The notes under the pieces are model-generated. The model was not told the DNA's origin, searched no databases, and saw only the letters and a list, made by a program, of their open reading frames with translations. Positions 1-5,610 of a DNA stretch of 5,610 bases are shown piece after piece. The stretch's first letter is position 1, and every line of letters starts with the position of its first letter. Origin of the DNA: Pseudomonadota bacterium (GTDB taxonomy: Bacteria > Pseudomonadota > Alphaproteobacteria > Rhizobiales > Devosiaceae); NCBI GenBank assembly GCA_023437755.1, contig JAEZFJ010000451.1, positions 1 to 5,610 of the forward strand. Direction: 5' to 3'. Both the position numbers and the translations under genes were made by a program.

Positions 1-924
1 GATGATGGCCTGGTCGAGCAGAGCCTGGACGGTGCGGTCGTAGGTTTCCATGTTGAGGGCCGGATCCGCGGGATCGACCAGCTTGGAGACCTCTTCCACC
101 ATGTAGCGCTGGTGATCGTATTCGGCAGCGCCGGTGTCGTCCGATTCGACCACGATCTCGGCGGCTTCATCGGGGTTGTCGAGCGCGTACTGCCATCCCT
201 TCATGGAAGCGCGGACGAAGCGGGTGTAGGCGTCGACCTTGGCCGGATCGTCGAGGGTATCCTCCATGACATAGAGGCCGTCCTCGAGCAGGTCGTTGCC
301 CATGTCGGTGTAGTTGAAGATGGTGAGGTTGTCCGGGCCATAGCCGGCATCGAGCGCCTGGCCATACTCGTTGTAGGTCATGACCGAGATGCAGTCGGCC
401 TGGCCCTGGATCATCGGCTGGATATCGAAGCTCTGCTGCAGGACGGTGACGCCCTCGGCGGAGCCGTCGGTGGGAATGCCCAGCTTGTTCATCCAGGCAA
501 AGAACGGGTACTCGTTGCCGAAGAACCAGACGCCAAGCGTATGGCCGGGGAAATCCTCGGGCGAGGTGATGCCGGTTTCGGTGGGGCAGATCATCATCAG
601 GCCCGACCGCTTGAACGGCTGGGCGATGTTGACCAGCGGCACGCCGGATTCGCGGGCGGCCATGCCGGCGGCCATCCAGGTGACGATGATGTCGGCGCCT
701 CCGCCGGCGATCACCTGTTCGGGGGCGATGTTGGGGCCGCCGGGGAGAATGGTGACATCGAGGTTCTCCTCGTCATAAAAGCCCTTGGCCTCGGCGACGA
801 GATAACCGGCGAACTGGGCCTGGGTGACCCATTTGAGCTGCAGCGTCAGGGCATCCTGCGCCACGGCGGGGAGGGCCGAAAGCGCCAACGCGCCTGCGAC
901 GAGACCTCCGATCAACTTCTTCAT
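1..924 (-). CDS. ABC transporter periplasmic substrate-binding protein, NMT1/THI5-like (3' end outside window)
   Basis: I translated 308 codons from the ATG at 922-924 to the left edge without meeting a stop, so the C-terminus (probably a few tens of residues) is missing. Residues 1-22 form a Sec signal peptide: MKK start, a hydrophobic core, and an AVA cleavage motif before QDALTLQL. The mature part begins with KWVTQAQFAGYLVAEAKGFY (31-50), the typical opening of NMT1/THI5-type binding proteins for nitrate, sulfonate, taurine and pyrimidine-like ligands. A GGGADIIVTW segment (74-83) and a DCISVMTYNEYGQAL segment (177-191) are also family-like. I see no CCCFC motif of the THI5/ThiY thiamine-precursor proteins, so it is not simply ThiY. 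A GGGA ribosome binding site lies 9 nt before the ATG. It follows permease B by 26 bp and is the last transporter gene seen. Its likely job is to capture a pyrimidine-related ring in the periplasm; the family call is firm, the ligand is inferred from neighbours. Confidence 0.9.
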   Translation of the reverse strand, partial: MKKLIGGLVAGALALSALPAVAQDALTLQLKWVTQAQFAGYLVAEAKGFYDEENLDVTILPGGPNIAPEQVIAGGGADIIVTWMAAGMAARESGVPLVNIAQPFKRSGLMMICPTETGITSPEDFPGHTLGVWFFGNEYPFFAWMNKLGIPTDGSAEGVTVLQQSFDIQPMIQGQADCISVMTYNEYGQALDAGYGPDNLTIFNYTDMGNDLLEDGLYVMEDTLDDPAKVDAYTRFVRASMKGWQYALDNPDEAAEIVVESDDTGAAEYDHQRYMVEEVSKLVDPADPALNMETYDRTVQALLDQAII

Positions 925-950
925 TTCTTGCGTTCCCTTTTCCCTGTTGG

Positions 951-2060
951 TTACGCCCGTCCACCACGGACGGACGGATGCCAGAAGGTGACGCCCCTTT
1001 CTATGAGGGCGATCACCCCGTAGAAGGCGGACCCCGCGACCGCCGCAACGGCGATCTCCGCCCAGACCAGGTCGATGGCGAGACGCCCCACCCCGGTCGA
1101 TATCCGGAACCCCATTCCCACCACGGGTGTCCCGAAGAATTCGGCTACGATTGCCCCGATCAAGGCCAGAGTCGAGGTGATCTTGAGGGCGTTGAAGATG
1201 AAGGGCGCGGCGGCCGGCAGGCGTAGCTTGAACAGCGTCTGCCCGTAGCTCGCCGCATAGGTGCGCATCAGGTCGCGCTCGATGACGCTGGCAGCGTTGA
1301 GGCCTGCGACGGTGTTGACCAGCATGGGGAAGAAGGTCATCGCCACGACCACGGCAGCCTTGGACTGCCAGTCGAACCCGAACCACATCACCATGATCGG
1401 GGCGATGCCGATGATGGGCAGGGCCGACATGAAGTTGCCGATCGGCATGACGCCGGCCTTGAGGAAAGGCGAACGATCGACGGCGATGGCGACGAGAAGG
1501 CCGGCAAGGCAGCCGATGACGTAGCCGGGAATGACCGACTTGATGAAGGTCTGAACGAAATCGGCCCAGAGGATGCCGGTTTCGGCGGCAAGGCGCGCGG
1601 CAATGGCGGAGGGCGCCGGCAGCAATACGGGCGGCACGTTGGCGCCCCGGGTGACCACTTCCCAAACCACCAGAAGGGTGAGGCCGAACATCAGGGGAAT
1701 GACGAGGCCAGTGCCGGTGTGGGGCAGCGTGCCGGCTCTGATGGCGGCGGAAAGCCGTTCCACGAACAGCCAGGCGAAGGCCCAGGCGGAGAAGAGCGCA
1801 AGCCAGTGGTGGACGGGCATCGCGGTGCCGGTCGGAAGTGAGGCGATCAGCGCCCATGCGCCGAGCACGGCCATGAAACCATCGAGCCAGAACCGCCATG
1901 GCAGAAAGAGCCGCAGCAACGACAACGCTGCGAAGGCAAAGAACACCTGCAGCAGCGGCGCCGCACCAAGGGTCGGGAGCGTGGCGGCGAAACCGACAAG
2001 GCCGGTCCCGGCAGCCACCAGCGCCAGATAAAGCTGCAGGGTGGTCAGGTCGCGCCTCAT
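951..2060 (-). CDS. ABC transporter permease B, with N-terminal four-helix extension
   Basis: This 369-residue inner-membrane permease belongs to the BPD_transp_1 family (SsuC/TauC/NrtB-like). The core runs from about residue 118 to the end. It has a membrane helix at 118-135, the linker LLPAPSAI (146-153), further helices, and the ATPase-contacting EAA-type loop around 261-292 with DLMRTYAASYGQTLFKLRLP and the following AAAPFIFNAL. The core alone matches the usual family size of about 250-270 residues. The first ~115 residues are extra and carry about four hydrophobic segments (roughly 8-28, 34-52, 58-75, 86-101), giving perhaps ten helices in all. The ATG at 2058-2060 overlaps the TGA of permease A (ATGA), so translation is probably coupled. 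The stop is TAA at 951-953. It should pair with permease A to form the channel. The permease call is secure; the role of the extension is unknown. Confidence 0.93.
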   Translation of the reverse strand: MRRDLTTLQLYLALVAAGTGLVGFAATLPTLGAAPLLQVFFAFAALSLLRLFLPWRFWLDGFMAVLGAWALIASLPTGTAMPVHHWLALFSAWAFAWLFVERLSAAIRAGTLPHTGTGLVIPLMFGLTLLVVWEVVTRGANVPPVLLPAPSAIAARLAAETGILWADFVQTFIKSVIPGYVIGCLAGLLVAIAVDRSPFLKAGVMPIGNFMSALPIIGIAPIMVMWFGFDWQSKAAVVVAMTFFPMLVNTVAGLNAASVIERDLMRTYAASYGQTLFKLRLPAAAPFIFNALKITSTLALIGAIVAEFFGTPVVGMGFRISTGVGRLAIDLVWAEIAVAAVAGSAFYGVIALIERGVTFWHPSVRGGRA

Positions 2061-2923
2061 GCCCGGGCTCCCATGCGCCGGTTCACCACACGCTCGGCTG
2101 AGCCCACGATGGCCACCAGCACTGCTGCGAGACCGGCGGCGATGAACAGGGCGGCCCAGATCTGCACCGTCTGGCCGTTGTAGGAGCCCGTGAGCAGGCG
2201 GACGCCGAGCCCGCCGCCCGAGGCGTTGGAGAGTTCAGCCACCACGGCTCCGATCAGCGAAATGGCGATGCCGACTTTCATCGAGGCGAACAGGAACGGC
2301 ATGGCCGCCGGCCATCGCAGTTTCGAGAACACCTGCCAGGGATTGGCATCATAGGTGCGCATCAGGTCGAGCTGGATCCCCTCGGGCGAGCGCAGGCCCT
2401 TCACCATGCCGACCACGACGGGAAAGAAGCTGAGATACATCGAGATCAGCGCCTTGGGCACCAATCCGGTCATGCCGATTGCGCCGAGGCCGACCACCAC
2501 CATGGGCGCGACAGCGAGGATGGGAATGGTCTGGCTGGCGATGATCCAGGGCATCAGCGAGCGGTCCGCGGCATCGTTGTGGATGATGATCACGGCGAGC
2601 AGCACGCCGAGCGCGGTGCCGAAGGCGAAGCCGAGCAGGGTTGCCGACAGGGTGATCCATCCATGGTAGGCGAGCGAGCGCTTGGAGGTGATGTCGAGCA
2701 TCACGGTAGCGTTCCAGATTTCGCTGACCACCTGGTGCGGCGCCGGGAGCACCGGCTTGTCCTGCGCCCAGGTCTGCTGGGCGAACTCGGTGAAGGCCAC
2801 GTTTTCGAGATTGGCGCGGCTGTTGAGCGTGTTCTGCCAGGGGGCATTCATCCAGATCGCGGCGACATACCAGAGCGCCAGGATGGCAAGGAGGATGGTG
2901 AGGACGGGCAGGATGCGGTTCAT
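2057..2923 (-). CDS. ABC transporter permease A (BPD_transp_1 family)
   Basis: This is a 288-residue integral membrane permease of an importer. A first helix spans about residues 3-24. A polar, presumably periplasmic stretch (about 25-88) contains the family linker LPAPHQV (59-65). Further helices follow around 89-113, 125-147, 153-174, 216-231 and 254-275. The EAA-type loop that docks on the ATPase is visible at about 181-212 (DLMRTYDANPWQVFSKLRWP, then AAMPFLF). The ~35 residues between helix 1 and the linker are longer than in SsuC/TauC-type permeases. The ATG at 2921-2923 lies 67 bp after the ATPase stop, with only a weak G-rich stretch as ribosome binding site. Its TGA (2057-2059) overlaps the ATG of permease B. 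The two permeases share the DLMRTY loop sequence and look like paralogous halves of a heterodimeric channel. The substrate is not evident from the sequence. Confidence 0.94.
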   Translation of the reverse strand: MNRILPVLTILLAILALWYVAAIWMNAPWQNTLNSRANLENVAFTEFAQQTWAQDKPVLPAPHQVVSEIWNATVMLDITSKRSLAYHGWITLSATLLGFAFGTALGVLLAVIIIHNDAADRSLMPWIIASQTIPILAVAPMVVVGLGAIGMTGLVPKALISMYLSFFPVVVGMVKGLRSPEGIQLDLMRTYDANPWQVFSKLRWPAAMPFLFASMKVGIAISLIGAVVAELSNASGGGLGVRLLTGSYNGQTVQIWAALFIAAGLAAVLVAIVGSAERVVNRRMGARA

Positions 2924-2990
2924 GGGTGCCGCCCCAGGCAGGCTGTACCCGCTGTCCCCCGAGCGGAGTGGCTAGGGCAGAAGCGGCCCA

Positions 2991-3827
2991 TCACACCGCC
3001 TCCTCGTAGCTGTGCCCCGCCCGCAGCCCTTCGCGTACGCGTGCGGCTATGGCAAGGAATTCGGGGGTTTCGCGGATGTCGAGCGGGCGCTCACGCGGCA
3101 GGGTGGACTCGATGACGTCGGTGACCCGGCCGGGGCGCGGAGACATGACGACGATCTTGGTGGAGAGGTACACCGCCTCGGGAATGGAGTGGGTGACGAA
3201 GCAGATGGTCTTCTGCGTGCGCTCCCACAGCTTCAGCAGCTCGGAATTGAGGTGGTCGCGCACGATCTCGTCGAGCGCACCGAAGGGTTCGTCCATAAGG
3301 AGGAGGTCGGCGTCGAAGGCGAGCGCCCGGGCGATGGAGGCGCGCTGCTGCATGCCACCCGAGAGCTGCCACGGGTAGCGCTGCTCGAAGCCAGTGAGGT
3401 TGACCAGCTCCAGCGTACGCCGGATCCGCTCTTCCTGCTCGGCGCGGCCATAGCCCATGATTTCGAGCGGCAGCGCCACGTTCTTTTCGATGGTGCGCCA
3501 GGGATAGAGCGCCGGCGCCTGGAACACATAGCCATAGGCGCGGCTGCGGCGCGCCTGCTCGGGGGTCTCGCCGTTGACGGTGAGGGTGCCGGAGGTCGGC
3601 CGCTCGAGATCGGCGATGGTGCGCAGGAAAGTGGTCTTGCCGCAGCCGGAGGGGCCGATAAAGGAGACGAACTCGCCCTTGCTGATCGTCAGGTTGACGT
3701 CGCTGAGCGCGACGACATCGCCATCGGCGGTTGGGAAGGTGAGGCCGAGTTGGTGCGCGGCGACCACTGCTGCGGCGGACATAGCCTTGTCTGTGATGCG
3801 GTCGGAAACAGAAGTCGTCACGGACAA
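2991..3827 (-). CDS. ABC transporter ATP-binding protein (SsuB/TauB/NrtD-like)
   Basis: This is a cytoplasmic ATPase of 278 residues that would drive import through permeases A and B. All nucleotide-binding motifs are intact: Walker A GPSGCGKTT (58-66), Q-loop Q103 in VFQAPALYPW, signature LSGGMQQR (155-162), Walker B LLLMDEP (175-181), D-loop ALD (184-186) and the switch histidine H213 in VTHSIPEAV. The VTHSIPEAVYLS region and short C-terminus, with no regulatory domain, fit the nitrate/sulfonate/taurine group. The reading frame opens with TTG at 3825-3827, with AAAGG about 9 nt upstream; no ATG lies at that position. A GTG two codons on (3819-3821) and an ATG at 3780-3782 are alternatives. 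Conserved sequence starts only near residue 23, so any of the three keeps the domain whole. It follows the dihydropyrimidinase gene after a 161-bp spacer. Confidence 0.94.
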   Translation of the reverse strand: MSVTTSVSDRITDKAMSAAAVVAAHQLGLTFPTADGDVVALSDVNLTISKGEFVSFIGPSGCGKTTFLRTIADLERPTSGTLTVNGETPEQARRSRAYGYVFQAPALYPWRTIEKNVALPLEIMGYGRAEQEERIRRTLELVNLTGFEQRYPWQLSGGMQQRASIARALAFDADLLLMDEPFGALDEIVRDHLNSELLKLWERTQKTICFVTHSIPEAVYLSTKIVVMSPRPGRVTDVIESTLPRERPLDIRETPEFLAIAARVREGLRAGHSYEEAV

Positions 3828-3988
3828 GAGCTCGTGCCTTTCCTATGGAGTGCCGGTTCCGGAGGCGGTGCCCGCCCCCGCCAGTGGGCAATGCAAGCGA
3901 CGTGCCGCGGCCCCGGCGTCGGACCGACGCCGTTGCTGTCGGGTAAGCTGTTCCTGCACTGCCACTTTTTTGCGCATGCTGATCGTGC
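3828..3988 (-). other. 161-bp structured spacer between enzyme and transporter genes
   Basis: No gene is supported here; a short minus frame crossing it gives a low-complexity Arg/Ala/Gly-rich peptide with no family features. It holds the nested inverted repeats described separately and the ribosome binding site of the ATPase gene (AGGAAAGG just upstream of the TTG). I looked for a sigma70-type -35/-10 pair reading leftwards and found none that was convincing. The stretch could hold a promoter of another type, a processing site or an attenuator, but the sequence alone does not decide this. Confidence 0.55.
3883..3966 (-). repeat. Nested inverted repeat with perfect 9-bp inner palindrome
   Basis: The inner element at 3914-3932 is CGGCGTCGG, one centre base, then CCGACGCCG, a perfect 9-bp dyad. 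It is enclosed by outer arms at 3883-3895 (AGTGGGCAATGCA) and 3955-3966 (TGCACTGCCACT). These pair over 12 positions with one bulged base. The single non-Watson-Crick position is an A/C mismatch in plus-strand RNA but a G-U wobble in minus-strand RNA, the operon sense. No T-run follows it in the operon direction, so it does not look like an intrinsic terminator for these genes. It could be a dyad operator, an mRNA-stabilising or processing structure, or chance in GC-rich DNA. Confidence 0.5.
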
Positions 3989-5440
3989 CTAGACGCCGGT
4001 TGCGGGAATGCCGGCGCGCTCGACCTTGCGGGGAGCGACGAGTTCCTTCCACTGCGACAGGGCGCGATTCACCGGATTTTTTGCTTCGCGGGCGACGAAC
4101 TTGCCGTGGCCGGGCTCGGCCCTGACCTCGCTCTCGACAATGGAAACCTTGCCGCGGCTGAGCACGAAGCGCGGCAGGCCGGTGACTTCCATGCCTTCAA
4201 AGACGTTGTAGTCGATCACCGACTGCTGCGCCGTGGACGAGATGGTCTTCCTGCGGTTCGGATCCCAGACCACCAGATCGGCATCGGCGCCTTCGAGCAC
4301 CGCACCCTTTTTGGGGTAGAGATTGAGGATCTTGGCGATGTTGGTGGAGGTCACGGCCACGAACTCGTTCATGGTCAGCCGGCCGGTGTTGACGCCGGCA
4401 GTCCACAGCACCGGCATCCGATCTTCGAGCCCGCCGGTGCCGTTGGGGATCTTGGCAAAGTTGCCGAGGCCGGTGCGCTTCTGGTGGGTGGTGAAGGCGC
4501 AATGGTCGGTGGCGACGCAGGAGAGCGAGCCCGACTGCAGCCCGGCCCAGAGCGAATCCTGGTGCTGCTTGTTGCGGAAGGGCGGCGACATCACCCGGCG
4601 GGCGGCATGGTCCCAATCGGGGTTGAAGTACTCGCTCTCGTCCAGCGTCAGGTGCTGGATCAGTGGTTCGCCATAGACGCGCATGCCCTTCTGGCGCGCG
4701 CGGCGGATGGCTTCATGTGCCTGCTCGCAGGAAACGTGGACCACATAGAGCGGCACGCCGGCCATGTCGGCCAGCATGATGGCACGATTGGTGGCTTCCC
4801 CCTCCACTTCGGGCGGACGCGAATAGGCGTGGCCCTCTGGGCCGGTGTTGCCCTCCGCAAGGAGCTTTGCCGTCATGGCGGCGACGACGTCGCCGTTTTC
4901 GGCATGAACCAGCGGCAGGGCCCCGAGATCGGCACAGCGCTGGAACGAGGCGAACATCTCGTCGTCGTTCACCATCAGGGCGCCCTTGTAGGCCATGAAG
5001 TGCTTGAACGAGGTGATGCCGCGATCGACCACCTCGGCCATCTCGTTGAACACCTGTTCGCCCCACCAGGTGACCGCCATGTGGAAAGAGTAATCGGCCG
5101 AGGCCTTGCCGGTCTTGTTGTCCCACATCTTCAGCGCTTCGAGCAGCGACTGGTCGGGGTTGGGCAGGCAGAAATCGACCACCATGGTGGTGCCGCCGGC
5201 AAGCGCGGCGCGAGTGCCGCTCTCGAAATCATCGGCCGAATAGGTGCCCATGAAGGGCATTTCGAGATGGGTGTGCGGATCGATGCCGCCGGGCATGACA
5301 TAGCAGCCGGTGGCATCCAGGGTCTCGTCACCGGACAGGTTCTGGCCGATCTCGACGATGGTCTCGCCGTCGATGAGGACGTCCGCCTTGTAGGTGAGGT
5401 CGGCGGTGACGATGGTGCCGTTCTTGATGACTGTGGTCAT
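3989..5440 (-). CDS. hydA: Dihydropyrimidinase / D-hydantoinase
   Basis: This 483-residue cyclic amidohydrolase opens 5,6-dihydrouracil, dihydrothymine or hydantoins to N-carbamoyl acids in the cytoplasm, the second step of reductive pyrimidine breakdown. The binuclear metal site is complete: H56 and H58 in GGIDPHTHLE, the lysine normally carboxylated at K146 (SFKHFMAYKG), H179 (PLVHAEN), H235 (YVVHVSC) and D312 (VATDHCAF). The substrate-loop tyrosine Y151, S285 (VMSPPFR) and N333 (PNGTGG) match the substrate-contacting residues of characterised hydantoinases. Length and start (TTVIKNGTIVTADLTYKADV) are typical. I chose the ATG at 5438-5440 because AGGGA lies about 8 nt upstream; the frame stays open to 5605, but those 55 residues are not family-like and would overlap the upstream gene. 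Dihydropyrimidinase and D-hydantoinase cannot be told apart by sequence alone; context favours pyrimidine degradation. Confidence 0.96.
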   Translation of the reverse strand: MTTVIKNGTIVTADLTYKADVLIDGETIVEIGQNLSGDETLDATGCYVMPGGIDPHTHLEMPFMGTYSADDFESGTRAALAGGTTMVVDFCLPNPDQSLLEALKMWDNKTGKASADYSFHMAVTWWGEQVFNEMAEVVDRGITSFKHFMAYKGALMVNDDEMFASFQRCADLGALPLVHAENGDVVAAMTAKLLAEGNTGPEGHAYSRPPEVEGEATNRAIMLADMAGVPLYVVHVSCEQAHEAIRRARQKGMRVYGEPLIQHLTLDESEYFNPDWDHAARRVMSPPFRNKQHQDSLWAGLQSGSLSCVATDHCAFTTHQKRTGLGNFAKIPNGTGGLEDRMPVLWTAGVNTGRLTMNEFVAVTSTNIAKILNLYPKKGAVLEGADADLVVWDPNRRKTISSTAQQSVIDYNVFEGMEVTGLPRFVLSRGKVSIVESEVRAEPGHGKFVAREAKNPVNRALSQWKELVAPRKVERAGIPATGV

Positions 5441-5475
5441 GGTGTTTTCCCTGGCGTTTGAGTTCGCACCGGCAA

Positions 5476-5524
5476 GCCCCCTACCCGCCGCTTTGCGGCG
5501 ACCTGTCCCCGATGGGGAGAGGAA
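5476..5524. repeat. RIME-like palindromic intergenic repeat (two hairpins)
   Basis: Two adjacent hairpins are visible. The first is CGCCGC-TTT-GCGGCG at 5486-5500, a perfect 6-bp stem. The second has arms 5502-5510 and 5514-5522 around a GAT loop, with eight of nine positions paired (core TCCCC-GAT-GGGGA). The sequence, with its flanking GCCCCCTACC and trailing GAGGAA, resembles the short mosaic intergenic elements (RIME and relatives) scattered through Rhizobiales genomes. That resemblance is from memory and only one copy is visible here, so repetition in the genome is inferred. Confidence 0.6.
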
Positions 5525-5527
5525 TAA

Positions 5528-5544
5528 GTCACGCCGCAAGTGAC
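5528..5544. other. Small hairpin 3' of the upstream hydrolase-like gene
   Basis: GTCAC at 5528-5532 pairs with GTGAC at 5540-5544 around a 7-nt loop, about 8 bp after the upstream stop codon. In the operon direction it is followed by a short TTATT. The 5-bp stem and broken T-stretch make it a weak terminator candidate at best; it may simply extend the neighbouring repeat. Confidence 0.3.
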
Positions 5545-5552
5545 GGTGCGCA

Positions 5553-5610
5553 TCACTCCACGATCTCCGCTGTTTCGAGCACCGCATGCAGCAGCACGTC
5601 GGCACCGGCC
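5553..5610 (-). CDS. C-terminal end of a Zn-dependent N-carbamoyl hydrolase / beta-ureidopropionase-like protein (5' end outside window)
   Basis: Only the last 18 complete codons and the TGA stop (5553-5555) are in the window, reading AGADVLLHAVLETAEIVE. This resembles the C-terminus of M20-family N-carbamoyl-L-amino-acid hydrolases, allantoate amidohydrolases and beta-ureidopropionases, where a helix of the form AGAxVLLxAVLxxA ends the protein. Such an enzyme would act directly after dihydropyrimidinase, hydrolysing N-carbamoyl-beta-alanine to beta-alanine, CO2 and ammonia. The gene lies 112 bp upstream of hydA on the same strand, an arrangement I recall from alphaproteobacterial pyrimidine-degradation loci. 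The fragment is too short for active-site residues to be seen, so the call rests on a short tail match plus context. Confidence 0.6.
   Translation of the reverse strand, partial: AGADVLLHAVLETAEIVE

Larger units (their letters stand above)
5441..5552. other. 112-bp intergenic spacer upstream of hydA
   Basis: The spacer lies between the stop of the upstream hydrolase-like gene and the hydA start. It contains the RIME-like repeat, a further small hairpin and the hydA ribosome binding site (AGGGA about 8 nt before the ATG). No convincing sigma70 promoter was seen, so hydA is probably co-transcribed with the upstream gene. The repeat would then lie within the message. Confidence 0.55.

Noticed and set aside
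112..1023. Plus-strand open frame of 303 codons opposite the binding-protein gene
   Set aside because: It is antisense to a clear signal-peptide-bearing binding protein and runs into the permease B gene; the low-complexity translation matches no family.
2924..2990. 67-bp gap between the ATPase gene and permease A as a possible promoter or terminator
   Set aside because: It is GC-rich with no convincing -35/-10 pair and no stable hairpin with a T-run; it is best seen as a plain intra-operon spacer.
3883..3971. Plus-strand intrinsic terminator (outer stem followed by TTTTTT at 3966-3971)
   Set aside because: Read on the plus strand the outer stem ends in a six-T run, but the loop is 59 nt long and no plus-strand gene needs terminating. 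On the operon strand there is no T-run.
3012..3992. Plus-strand open frame of 326 codons opposite the ATPase gene
   Set aside because: It is antisense to an ABC ATPase with every nucleotide-binding motif intact; it has no family features.
3843..4052. Short minus-strand frame between hydA and the ATPase gene
   Set aside because: It overlaps the hydA 3' end in another frame and gives an Arg/Ala-rich sequence with no homology-like features and no good ribosome binding site.
4106..5461. Plus-strand open frame of 451 codons opposite hydA
   Set aside because: It lies almost wholly antisense to a dihydropyrimidinase with complete catalytic residues. Its Gly/His/Ala/Asp-rich translation is typical of an antisense shadow in high-GC DNA, with no recognisable domain.
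5441..5605. N-terminal extension of hydA to an ATG at 5603-5605
   Set aside because: The 55 extra residues are Arg/Cys-rich, include the translated RIME-like repeat and overlap the upstream gene, while the ATG at 5438-5440 has a good ribosome binding site and the normal family N-terminus.
1..5610. Mobile element, phage, CRISPR or defence system
   Set aside because: No transposase, integrase, terminal repeats, spaced direct repeats or defence-type domains are seen. Codon use looks uniform, and every gene fits an ordinary catabolic and transport operon.

Overview
The window is one block of a catabolic operon read entirely from the minus strand, in transcription order from high to low coordinates. 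High G+C content, strong G/C bias at third codon positions, GGGA/AGGA-type ribosome binding sites and a small two-hairpin intergenic repeat all suggest an alphaproteobacterium, probably of the Hyphomicrobiales (Rhizobium/Devosia-like). The genus is inference only.

Layout, right to left: (1) the last 18 codons of an upstream gene (5553-5610), resembling the C-terminus of a Zn-dependent N-carbamoyl-amino-acid hydrolase/beta-ureidopropionase; (2) a 112-bp spacer holding a RIME-like palindromic repeat and one further hairpin; (3) a complete dihydropyrimidinase/D-hydantoinase (3989-5440) with all metal ligands intact; (4) a 161-bp spacer with a perfect 19-nt palindrome nested in a longer imperfect inverted repeat; (5) a complete ABC ATPase (2991-3827, probable TTG start); (6) a 67-bp spacer; (7) permease A (2057-2923); (8) permease B (951-2060), whose start overlaps the stop of permease A in an ATGA; (9) a 26-bp gap and then a periplasmic NMT1/THI5-like substrate-binding protein (1-924), which runs off the left edge before its stop.

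How the genes fit together: dihydropyrimidinase opens dihydrouracil/dihydrothymine (or hydantoin) rings to N-carbamoyl acids, and an N-carbamoyl hydrolase then releases ammonia, CO2 and a beta-amino acid. The four transporter genes form a full importer of the nitrate/sulfonate/taurine-thiamine-precursor type. Their place behind the enzyme genes suggests they import a pyrimidine, dihydropyrimidine, hydantoin or related ring. The substrate is inferred from context and not shown by the sequence.

No RNA gene, insertion sequence, CRISPR array, integrase or phage gene is visible, and no convincing promoter. The long plus-strand reading frames are antisense shadows of the minus-strand genes. The points most worth a second look are the unknown substrate of the importer, the N-terminal four-helix extension of permease B, the periplasmic insertion in permease A, the structured spacer between enzyme and transporter genes, and the RIME-like element before the dihydropyrimidinase gene.
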